Assembly: GCA_949291975.1 (NCBI GenBank)
Contig: CASEYA010000117.1
Location: forward strand, 1-16,429
Source of the DNA: an uncultured Christensenella sp.
GTDB taxonomy: Bacteria; Bacillota; Clostridia; Christensenellales; UBA1242
DNA: 16,429 bases
Direction of reading: 5' to 3'
This document shows, piece after piece, positions 6,171-11,836 of this stretch. The notes under the pieces were generated by a model, which made no database searches, was not told the DNA's origin, and worked only from the letters and a program-made list of their open reading frames with translations. Position 1 is the stretch's first letter. Each line of letters begins with the position of its first letter. The translations under genes were made by a program, and so were the position numbers.

Positions 6171-7220
6171 CTAAAAATTAAAAAGACTTTTTAACTTACC
6201 TTTTCCCCTTGTTTTATCGAGTGCTTTAATCTCTTTGCTGAAATTTTGCGCATAGTTTTCAACCATTTCTCGCTTGTTCCCTAAATCGAGATATTCCGTA
6301 ACCTGCTGTTCACTCCATTCTTTGTTGTGTTTTATAAGCATTTTTAATTCCTCAACTGCACGCTCTGGTTCTTGCTCAAAGCGAGTTTGCATTTGCTGAG
6401 CAATTATTTCTGGAAAAAGATAAGGAATTTCACGCATTATTTTTGGTTTATTAGACTCGGTAAAACTTTTCACACTGGATAAAAATAAGTTTGGATATTT
6501 TTCTATTAAATCTTTATTATCTTTTAGTGCATCTTCAAGACTTTGACTCCCTGACAAAACATTAACAAGCATGCCATCAGCCACACACTCAACGGCTTTT
6601 TCTACCTGTTTTATATTCTTAAAAGTTCTGTTTTCAATTAAATTTTTCTTTATTTCTGGATATTTATCCGCCAAATAAAGTGGCGAAATTCTATCTAAAA
6701 TTAATGTTGGAATCTCAGTAGTTCTTTGATTATTTACAACATTTGGTGCAAGAGTATCACAAAATGAATGCCCAAATTCATGAATCATATTCGGCAAATC
6801 GCCTATTCTCTCTTCACAATTAACATAGATTCTTTGAACCAAGTTTCCATTTTTATCCATGTAAGCCGAGCAGTAAGAACGCTTGCCATCAGCGTTTTCT
6901 TCCATTTCAAGAAATTGTAAATTCCTTTGATAAAGCGCAAATAGCGAAAAATCTTTTGGACAAAGGCTATCTAGATGTTTAAAAAACAACCCTCCCTCTG
7001 TTTTCATCTGCTCTTGCGAAAAAGGTTTTTGGTTTGCAATCAAAGATTTGTCAACTTTTATTTTTGAAACATCTATATTTGCAATCTCTGAAGCAACAGC
7101 AAAATCTTCATCAAAAAATTTGTCAATTTTAATCTGTTTGCAATACTCAATCAGTTCTTCGTTTTCTAAAAGTGGTTGAACACCTTTTATAAACTCACTT
7201 AAAAATTCTTGTTTTATCAT
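6171..7220 (-). CDS. Compact M3-like zinc metallopeptidase (HExxH plus EIP glutamate), uncharacterised
   Basis: This 349-aa protein has the zinc-peptidase motif IHEFGHSF (HEFGH at residues 147-151). Eighteen residues after the second histidine comes TEIPTLILD, resembling the EVPSQLFE-type motif that supplies the third zinc ligand (Glu169 here) in family M3 (thimet oligopeptidase/oligoendopeptidase F). The surrounding sequence is helical and charged. No signal peptide or membrane segment is visible, so it is probably cytoplasmic. M3 enzymes are usually about 600 aa, so this protein keeps only a catalytic-domain-sized core. I use the ATG at 7220, which has AGAGGA upstream. A TTG five codons earlier is rejected because transcription should start at about 7231. 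It stands alone under a consensus promoter. Substrate and role are unknown. Confidence 0.75.
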   Translation of the reverse strand: MIKQEFLSEFIKGVQPLLENEELIEYCKQIKIDKFFDEDFAVASEIANIDVSKIKVDKSLIANQKPFSQEQMKTEGGLFFKHLDSLCPKDFSLFALYQRNLQFLEMEENADGKRSYCSAYMDKNGNLVQRIYVNCEERIGDLPNMIHEFGHSFCDTLAPNVVNNQRTTEIPTLILDRISPLYLADKYPEIKKNLIENRTFKNIKQVEKAVECVADGMLVNVLSGSQSLEDALKDNKDLIEKYPNLFLSSVKSFTESNKPKIMREIPYLFPEIIAQQMQTRFEQEPERAVEELKMLIKHNKEWSEQQVTEYLDLGNKREMVENYAQNFSKEIKALDKTRGKGKLKSLFNF

Positions 7221-7237
7221 AAAATCCTCTTGCAAAC

Positions 7238-7266
7238 ATTATATAAAAATACATATTTATTGTCAA
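7238..7266 (-). promoter_or_regulatory. Perfect consensus sigma-A promoter of the M3-like peptidase gene
   Basis: On the minus strand TTGACA (7261-7266) and TATAAT (7238-7243) are separated by exactly 17 nt. All twelve hexamer bases match consensus. The predicted leader is about 11 nt. Confidence 0.85.
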
Positions 7267-7357
7267 GTTTTTAGTTTGAATACAACTATTTTAAATTAAA
7301 GGACCAAGAAGATTTTGTTGCAGTTTTAACTGTTTGTTTACTGGTAGTAAAATTTTT

Positions 7358-7369
7358 TAAGACGTCTTA
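7358..7369. repeat. 12-bp perfect palindrome TAAGACGTCTTA
   Basis: A perfect palindrome lies about 90 nt upstream of the peptidase promoter and just past the terminator of the 49-aa gene. Next to it are a short TTTACT-GGT-AGTAAA hairpin (7337-7351) and CAGTT-TT-AACTG (7321-7332). It could be a regulator site or chance; nothing else is seen in 7267-7371. Confidence 0.35.
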
Positions 7370-7371
7370 TT

Positions 7372-7408
7372 AATAAAAATGCACCCCTAAATTTAATCTT
7401 GGGTGCAT
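7372..7408 (-). terminator. Intrinsic terminator after the 49-aa small-protein gene
   Basis: An 8-bp perfect stem (ATGCACCC with GGGTGCAT, 7401-7408 and 7379-7386) encloses a 14-nt loop. It is followed on the minus strand by TTTTATT. Confidence 0.75.
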
Positions 7409-7423
7409 TGTAAAAATAAATTT

Positions 7424-7573
7424 TTATTTTTCTTTTAATTTTTTCTTCATTTTGTCAACTTTTTTCTCAACTTTGGCTGTCATTTTGTCCATAAAATCTC
7501 TAACTTGTGGGCAAAGAAGCATTCCCAAGCCTACACTTGCACCAAGAGCAAAACCAATTATTCCTTCTTTCAT
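7424..7573 (-). CDS. Small 49-aa membrane-anchored protein with a lysine-rich helix (YtxH-like layout)
   Basis: This is a short gene with a very strong ribosome site, TTAGGAGGGG, 4 nt before its ATG at 7573. The first ~20 residues (MKEGIIGFALGASVGLGMLL) form one glycine-rich hydrophobic segment. The remainder (from CPQVRDFMDK) is an amphipathic, lysine-rich helix (MTAKVEKKVDKMKKKLKEK) with heptad-like spacing of Val and Met. A membrane-anchored cytoplasmic coiled coil of this kind recalls YtxH-type or gas-vesicle-associated small proteins, but it is too short to assign. It is a monocistronic unit with a clear terminator. No confident promoter was found in the AT-rich stretch 7574-7700. The function is unknown. 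Confidence 0.8.
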   Translation of the reverse strand: MKEGIIGFALGASVGLGMLLCPQVRDFMDKMTAKVEKKVDKMKKKLKEK

Positions 7574-7762
7574 TTTCCCCTCCTAAGCATAGTTTGAATA
7601 AAAAATAACAAAAAACACTAGGAAATAACTGGAAAAATAAAAGTTTATTAAAAATATATTTTGTATTGGAAAACTAGATTTTATTTTTAGATTAAATTAC
7701 AGATGGTTTATAAAAATTTAAATTGTTTTTGACAAAAATATAATAAAAATTAGTTATAATAG

Positions 7763-7791
7763 TTGTTTTAACTTGGTTTTTGAGATATACT
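7763..7791 (+). promoter_or_regulatory. Candidate promoter of the thioesterase gene
   Basis: On the plus strand TTGTTT (7763-7768) and TATACT (7786-7791) are separated by 17 nt. Upstream lies a second set, TTGACA (7729-7734) and TATAAT (7755-7760), with a poor 20-nt spacer. Either or both may be used. The rest of the 7574-7818 gap is AT-rich with nothing else recognisable. Confidence 0.5.
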
Positions 7792-7818
7792 TTAAAAGTT
7801 AAGGAGAGTATTTAGAAA

Positions 7819-8364
7819 ATGGAAGTTAAAGTATTAAAAAAGCAAAATAACAGTGAAGAGTGTATTGTTTGTGGTTTACAAAATGATGCATCTTTGAAAG
7901 TGCGCTTTTATGAATGTGATGGTGATGTTGTTTGTGGCGTCTTTCACAACGAGAATTTTCACCAAAGTTTTCCTAACCGTATGCATGGTGGAATGATTAG
8001 TGCTGTTCTTGATGAAACTATTGGCAGAGCGGTTATGATTAAAAACCCTGACCAATGGGGTGTTACAGGCGAACTTAAAGTTCGCTATCTTAAACCAACC
8101 CCTCTTGAAACAGATTTATATTGCTGGGGTAAAATTGTTAAAGAAAACAGCAGACTGTTTAAGGGCGTTGGCTATCTGGAAACACCAGATGGTGAGGTTG
8201 TTGCGACAGGTGAAGCAACATATTTTAAACTTGAACTTTCAGCAATTGCAGAAAACCAACTTGATGAACATAATTGGTATCTAGAAAAAACAGACCTGCC
8301 AAAAACGCTATCAAGCAAAAATTTAGATTTACTTGACACTTTGGCTGAAAAAATGAATAATTAA
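7819..8364 (+). CDS. PaaI-like hotdog-fold thioesterase
   Basis: This is a 181-aa acyl-CoA thioesterase-type protein (4HBT/PaaI superfamily) and the only plus-strand gene. The N-terminus has CIVCGLQNDASLKV (residues 15-28), a start common in this group (C-VCG--N--GL). The active-site helix is MHGGMISAVLDE (residues 55-66): HGG followed by the catalytic acid Asp65 or Glu66. The rest of the hotdog sheet follows (TGELKVRYLKPTPL, then GEVVATGEATYFKL). About 40 residues beyond the domain form an extra helical tail. Acyl substrate cannot be read from sequence. AAGGAGAG lies about 11 nt before the ATG, and an in-frame TAG just upstream fixes the start. It converges on iscU across a shared terminator. 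Confidence 0.85.
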   Translation: MEVKVLKKQNNSEECIVCGLQNDASLKVRFYECDGDVVCGVFHNENFHQSFPNRMHGGMISAVLDETIGRAVMIKNPDQWGVTGELKVRYLKPTPLETDLYCWGKIVKENSRLFKGVGYLETPDGEVVATGEATYFKLELSAIAENQLDEHNWYLEKTDLPKTLSSKNLDLLDTLAEKMNN

Positions 8365-8368
8365 ATAA

Positions 8369-8442
8369 AAAACCTACCATATTGAAAGGCTTATTGCAAA
8401 AGTTATTAACTTTTGAAGTACCCCTCAAAATTGGTAGGTTTT
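8369..8442. terminator. Elaborate bidirectional terminator between the converging thioesterase and iscU genes
   Basis: An 11-bp outer stem (AAAACCTACCA 8369-8379 with TGGTAGGTTTT 8432-8442) ends in T runs on both strands. Inside, TTGA pairs with TCAA and a separate 8-bp hairpin CAAAAGTT-ATT-AACTTTTG (8397-8415) forms the tip. It starts 5 nt after the thioesterase stop and ends 25 nt before the iscU stop, so it can serve both genes. The 52-nt interior is much larger than usual for a terminator. Confidence 0.75.
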
Positions 8443-8466
8443 TTATATTTTAGTTAAAAATTATTT

Positions 8467-8850
8467 TTATTCTCTATTTTCTCTTTCCAGTCGCTTGTTA
8501 TAATTTTTTACTGCATCTAAAACAGCTTCTTTGAAGTAATAAACAAATTTTCTTTGTTCTTCTGGAATTTCGCCAATTTCTTTTAAAATTACTTCTGGGT
8601 CAAAAGCAATGAGTTCATCAATGTTAAGACCTTTTAGGTAATCAACTCCAAGAGAACTTATTGCAATTGCAACAACACAACCAAATGTTTTAGATTTTGC
8701 TTCTATTACTTGTTCGTTTTCAATTTTTAAATAAAGTCTGATAAAATCACCCAAGCCAACATTACCTGCGGAGCCGACTGCGTTTGCTCCCCTTATTTCA
8801 CCAAGATTTTCTGTTTTATTAAAACACTCAATTACTTTTTGGTTATACAT
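8467..8850 (-). CDS. IscU/NifU-N-type iron-sulfur scaffold homologue lacking two cluster-ligand cysteines
   Basis: This 127-aa protein matches the IscU/NifU N-terminal fold: VIECFNKTENLGEI, GDFIRLYLKIENEQVIEAK, KTFGCVVAIAISS and a C-terminal helix. Standard scaffolds bind the [2Fe-2S] cluster with three cysteines and an Asp. Here the first site (normally NPxCGD) reads GNVGLGD, with Leu33 for Cys and Asp35 kept. The second, TFGC (Cys58), is kept. The third (normally H-C-S/A) reads KFVYYF, with no cysteine. The normal His of the N-terminal motif is Cys9. It shares one base (TAATG) with the cysteine desulfurase stop, so it is translationally coupled to it. It may be a scaffold with altered ligands or a regulator or sulfur acceptor of the desulfurase. 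The fold assignment is secure; the function is not. Confidence 0.85.
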   Translation of the reverse strand: MYNQKVIECFNKTENLGEIRGANAVGSAGNVGLGDFIRLYLKIENEQVIEAKSKTFGCVVAIAISSLGVDYLKGLNIDELIAFDPEVILKEIGEIPEEQRKFVYYFKEAVLDAVKNYNKRLERENRE

Positions 8851-10037
8851 TACATATCTCCTTTAATTTTTCCAACTTGTGCTTTTGTTATTGGTGAAAT
8901 TTTACGCAGTCTTTTTACTATTTCTTCTAACTTCTCAATCACAAAATCAATTTCTTCTTTTGTTGTTGATTTTGAAAGTGAAAAACGCACCGTTCCTTGA
9001 ACAAGGTCAGCAGGCAGTCCAAGAGCCTCTAAAACATAGGATGGTTTGGTTGAACCAGACGAGCAAGCTGAACCCGTTGACACAGCAATGCCCTCCATAT
9101 CTAAAAGAAACATTATGCTTTCGCCATCAACCATTCCAAAAGAAATAGATGCATTGTTTGGCAATCTTTGAATTGAATGCCCGTTCAAATAAACCATTTC
9201 GATTTTGTTTTCCAGTTCCCTTACAAAATAATTTCTTAAACTTGAAACTTTCTTGGCGTTAGCAATAATATCACGAGTTGCAAGTTCAATTGCTTTTCCA
9301 AATCCAACAATTGCTGGTGTGTTTAACGTTCCTGCTCTCAGTCCACTTTCTTGCTCTCCACCAAAAATGATTTTGTCTATCATAACACCTTTCTTAACAT
9401 ACAAAGCACCAACACCCTTTGGTCCGTTTATTTTGTGAGAGGAAAAACTCATAAGGTCAATGTCCATATCTTTCACATTAAGTCTGACAGCACCAATTGC
9501 TTGTGTTGCATCGGTATGAAAGAGAACATTCTTCTCCTTTGCAATGTTTGAAATTGCCTGAATGTTTTGAATTGTTCCAATTTCGTTATTTGCGGTCATT
9601 ATTGAAATTAAAATGGTATCGCTGTTTATATAATGAAGAAGTTTATCAAGACGGACAAAACCAAATTTATCAACATCAAGATATGTGACCTTAAAACCTT
9701 CTTTTTCAAGTTGTTTGCAAGTTTCAAGAATGCTTGGATGTTCAATTTTGCTTGTGATAATATGTTTACCCTTGTGTGCGTTGGCATAAGCAATGCCACG
9801 AAGTGCCCAGTTGTTTGCTTCGGTTGCTCCACTTGTGAAGAAAATCTCACTTGGCTGACAGCCAATTGCAGTGGCAATTCGGTCTCTAGCTTTATCAACA
9901 CCCGCTTTTGCATCTCTGCCAAAAGAATGTAAACTGTTTGGATTACCATATATTGAACTGAAATATGGCAACATTTCACTTAATACTTCACTGTTTATTG
10001 GTGTGGTTGAAGCATTATCTAAATATATTCTGTTCAT
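8850..10037 (-). CDS. Cysteine desulfurase (NifS/IscS family, class V aminotransferase)
   Basis: This PLP enzyme releases sulfur from cysteine as an enzyme persulfide for Fe-S clusters or thio-modified tRNA. It is 395 aa, the normal length. It starts with the family-typical IYLDNASTTP. PLP-site residues are visible at His100 (SKIEHPS), Asp176 (HTDATQA) and the Schiff-base Lys202 (SSHKINGPKG). The catalytic persulfide cysteine is Cys325 in STGSACSSGS, on the extended loop of the NifS/IscS group. It has its own promoter and a good AGGAG site, and is followed with a 1-nt overlap by the IscU-like gene. No iscR regulator or mnmA is adjacent. All catalytic residues are present, unlike its degenerate partner. 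Confidence 0.95.
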   Translation of the reverse strand: MNRIYLDNASTTPINSEVLSEMLPYFSSIYGNPNSLHSFGRDAKAGVDKARDRIATAIGCQPSEIFFTSGATEANNWALRGIAYANAHKGKHIITSKIEHPSILETCKQLEKEGFKVTYLDVDKFGFVRLDKLLHYINSDTILISIMTANNEIGTIQNIQAISNIAKEKNVLFHTDATQAIGAVRLNVKDMDIDLMSFSSHKINGPKGVGALYVKKGVMIDKIIFGGEQESGLRAGTLNTPAIVGFGKAIELATRDIIANAKKVSSLRNYFVRELENKIEMVYLNGHSIQRLPNNASISFGMVDGESIMFLLDMEGIAVSTGSACSSGSTKPSYVLEALGLPADLVQGTVRFSLSKSTTKEEIDFVIEKLEEIVKRLRKISPITKAQVGKIKGDM

Positions 10038-10058
10038 TTGCTTTTTCTCCTAATTATA

Positions 10059-10087
10059 ATTTTAGCACAAAAGCTTGTTTTTGGCAA
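10059..10087 (-). promoter_or_regulatory. Sigma-A promoter of the cysteine desulfurase-IscU pair
   Basis: On the minus strand TTGCCA (10082-10087) and TAAAAT (10059-10064) are separated by 17 nt, with TGTGC before the -10. The leader is short (about 15 nt), so no IscR-type RNA control or long leader fits here. Confidence 0.75.
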
Positions 10088-10109
10088 TACCTTTTAAAAA
10101 ATTAGATAT

Positions 10110-10133
10110 AGAACAAAAATCTATTACTAGATT
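10110..10133 (-). terminator. Weak hairpin at the end of the HAD-like gene
   Basis: AATCTA pairs with TAGATT around a 4-nt loop, followed on the minus strand by TTT and G. It overlaps the stop codon. The stem is AT-rich, so termination here is uncertain. Confidence 0.35.
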
Positions 10134-11109
10134 ATTTCATATGAAAAATTCTGTCCAAATACCTACCCTTGCTTTTGGGTTCTTTTTTCTCAATATTTTC
10201 CATAAAAACATCAAAAAGTCCACTGTATACATTGTTCATAAAATGTGAAAGATTTTCTGTTTTATATTTAGAAGATGATTTTGCATAACTGCAAGCCTGC
10301 TCGCCACAAGTTGCACTGATATTACATTTTTGCAAACACTCAACATCACTGATGGTATTGCCAATGTATACTACATCTTCAACATTTTTAGCCATTATGT
10401 TTTGTGGAGATTGTTCTGCTGTTTCCAAAATCAATTTGATTGCATCATATTTGCTGGTTGTTGTAACCTCGGTATATTTATCACTATAAGCAAAAGCGCC
10501 ACAAAGTTTTGCTTCTTTTTTCAGTGCATATTGAACTTTTCTTTTGCTGTCTTTATCAAAACTTATTGCATACATTTTATTAATTTGCCCTATTTCATCT
10601 ATTACTGCATCCATATTTCTGCCCATTCTAAAACCCTCAATTTCCTGCAAATTAAAAGCACAATCTCCACGCTTTTTATCTTTGATTTTATAAATCCACA
10701 GCGCTAATTTGACTGAAGTACAATCTGGAACTTGAATAAAATTTCCTTTATCTGTTGAATAGATAAAAGTGCAAGCATTATCAACACACCTAGAAAAACT
10801 AACTAAGCGCATAAGTTTTAAACTATCGAATGTTTGATTTTGAATAACTTTGCCAAGTGGAGAATATATTTGACTTCCCCCGTTTGCGATAACCCAAAAT
10901 TGCGGAGCTGACTGACCATTTATTTCATTTTTTATTTGTTTAATTGTGTTTTGAGCAATTTTATATGGCCCATTGGTTATAAGAATGAAACTCGTGTTTT
11001 GTTTATCTGCATTTCTAAAACAGTCAATTGTTTCAGTTTTTAGTTTTCCTTTGTCGTCCAACAAAATGTCATCAATATTAATTGCTATTGTTAAATTTTT
11101 ATCTTGCAT
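10132..11109 (-). CDS. Cof-like HAD-superfamily protein with a degenerate active site
   Basis: This 325-aa protein has the layout of the Cof/sucrose-phosphatase-like HAD group: motif I at residues 8-17, motif II at TNG (45-47), a cap domain of about 120 residues, a conserved motif III lysine at Lys220 (TSKYDAIKLI), and motif IV near YIGNTISDVECL (249-259). Motif I should read DxDGT, but here it is NIDDI. The nucleophilic Asp is Asn11, and the following Gly-Thr are Asp14 and Ile15. Motif IV normally reads GD--ND and here reads GN--SD. Both changes predict loss of ordinary phosphatase activity. It may be a sugar- or nucleotide-phosphate binding or regulatory protein, or use another chemistry. 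It is a single gene under a strong promoter. GGGAG is the ribosome site. Confidence 0.75.
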   Translation of the reverse strand: MQDKNLTIAINIDDILLDDKGKLKTETIDCFRNADKQNTSFILITNGPYKIAQNTIKQIKNEINGQSAPQFWVIANGGSQIYSPLGKVIQNQTFDSLKLMRLVSFSRCVDNACTFIYSTDKGNFIQVPDCTSVKLALWIYKIKDKKRGDCAFNLQEIEGFRMGRNMDAVIDEIGQINKMYAISFDKDSKRKVQYALKKEAKLCGAFAYSDKYTEVTTTSKYDAIKLILETAEQSPQNIMAKNVEDVVYIGNTISDVECLQKCNISATCGEQACSYAKSSSKYKTENLSHFMNNVYSGLFDVFMENIEKKEPKSKGRYLDRIFHMK

Positions 11110-11132
11110 AAAAGCATTTCTCCCTGTGTCTA

Positions 11133-11160
11133 ATTATACCACAAATGATAAAGTTGTCAA
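11133..11160 (-). promoter_or_regulatory. Strong sigma-A promoter of the HAD-like gene
   Basis: On the minus strand TTGACA (11155-11160) and TATAAT (11133-11138) are both perfect, with a 16-nt spacer. The predicted leader is about 17 nt. Confidence 0.8.
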
Positions 11161-11267
11161 GATGACACATTTTTATAATGATTAGATATTTGTTTATAAT
11201 TTATTGCTAACTCTGTTATAATTCCCACAAAAACTTTCAAAAATTTGAGAATTAGCAATTTAAAAAT

Positions 11268-11292
11268 AAAAAAAGGCGCAAAAAGTTACGCC
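11268..11292 (-). terminator. Intrinsic terminator after thioredoxin
   Basis: On the minus strand GGCGTA pairs with TGCGCC (six pairs including one G-U) around a 6-nt loop, followed by seven T. It lies about 40 nt after the thioredoxin stop. Confidence 0.78.
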
Positions 11293-11331
11293 ATTTTAAA
11301 CGGATTAAAAAATTTATGTTACTAACAAAAA

Positions 11332-11652
11332 TTATGAATACTTTTTGATAATATCCAAAATTTCTACTTTTGGTTTAAATCCGATTTCACGAGCAACCTC
11401 TTCTCCCTCCTTAAAGACAAGAAGAGTTGGCACACTCATCAAACCAAACTGCTGTGCAAGGTCCATGTTTTCATCAATATCTACCTTTACAATTTTTACT
11501 TTGTCTGTTTCATCACTAACCTGTTCTAGAATTGGTGAAAGCATTTTACAAGGACCACACCATGTTGCAAAAAAGTCAACAATTACGGGAACCTTGCTTT
11601 CTAGAACTTCATCTTTGAATTCTTTTTGTGAAATGTGTTTTATTTCTGCCAT
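11332..11652 (-). CDS. trxA: Thioredoxin
   Basis: This is a cytoplasmic dithiol-disulfide oxidoreductase of 106 aa, the standard length. The redox motif WCGPCK is at residues 31-36 with Cys32 and Cys35, preceded by VIVDFFAT. The cis-proline loop is SVPTLLVF (Pro75), and the buried aspartate (VDFFA, Asp26) is present. AAGGAGAAT is the ribosome site, 5-6 nt from the ATG. It lies between the cloverleaf element and its own terminator. No convincing promoter is visible in 11653-11742 (only a TATGAT-like -10 without a good -35), so part of its expression may come from readthrough of the hisS operon. Confidence 0.97.
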   Translation of the reverse strand: MAEIKHISQKEFKDEVLESKVPVIVDFFATWCGPCKMLSPILEQVSDETDKVKIVKVDIDENMDLAQQFGLMSVPTLLVFKEGEEVAREIGFKPKVEILDIIKKYS

Positions 11653-11742
11653 TTTTATTCTCCTTATAATTTTTTTATTAAGTTACATCATATTTATGAT
11701 TTTTTATTAATAAAGTTACCGACTAGTTTATATATATTAACT

Positions 11743-11828
11743 CAGGGGCTTTTTGCGTTTGCAAAAACGCAATCATGAACATTTTGCGCAAAATGTTCAT
11801 CAGCACGCATTTTGCGTGCAAGCCCCTG
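11743..11828. repeat. 86-nt cloverleaf inverted-repeat element (three hairpin arms in a closing stem)
   Basis: A closing stem of 9 perfect pairs (CAGGGGCTT 11743-11751 with AAGCCCCTG 11820-11828) encloses three perfect hairpins in tandem. Arm 1 (11753-11772) has 8 pairs and a GCAA loop. Arm 2 (11775-11800) is a 26-bp perfect palindrome, starting ATGAACATTTTGC. Arm 3 (11803-11819) is GCACGCA-TTT-TGCGTGC, 7 pairs. Junctions are only 1, 2, 2 and 0 nt. TTTTGCG occurs once in each arm (11751, 11782, 11810). No T-run follows on either strand, so it is not a standard terminator. It is not a tRNA or a recognisable attC site. It sits 8 nt after the hisS stop and is richer in GC than its flanks, suggesting an inserted or dispersed element. 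Confidence 0.85.
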
Positions 11829-11836
11829 CCACTATT

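Noticed and set aside
7221..7235. TTG start five codons upstream for the M3-like peptidase
   Set aside because: The consensus promoter places the transcription start at about 7231, inside that extension, and AGAGGA fits the ATG at 7220.
10038..10131. Fe-S-responsive (IscR-type) operator before the cysteine desulfurase
   Set aside because: The short region is fully explained by a TTGCCA-17-TAAAAT promoter and a ribosome site, and no convincing dyad overlaps it.
11743..11828. Cloverleaf as a tRNA gene, attC site or ordinary terminator
   Set aside because: It has no T-loop, D-loop or anticodon-arm consensus bases, no attC R-box sequences, and no T-run after the closing stem on either strand.
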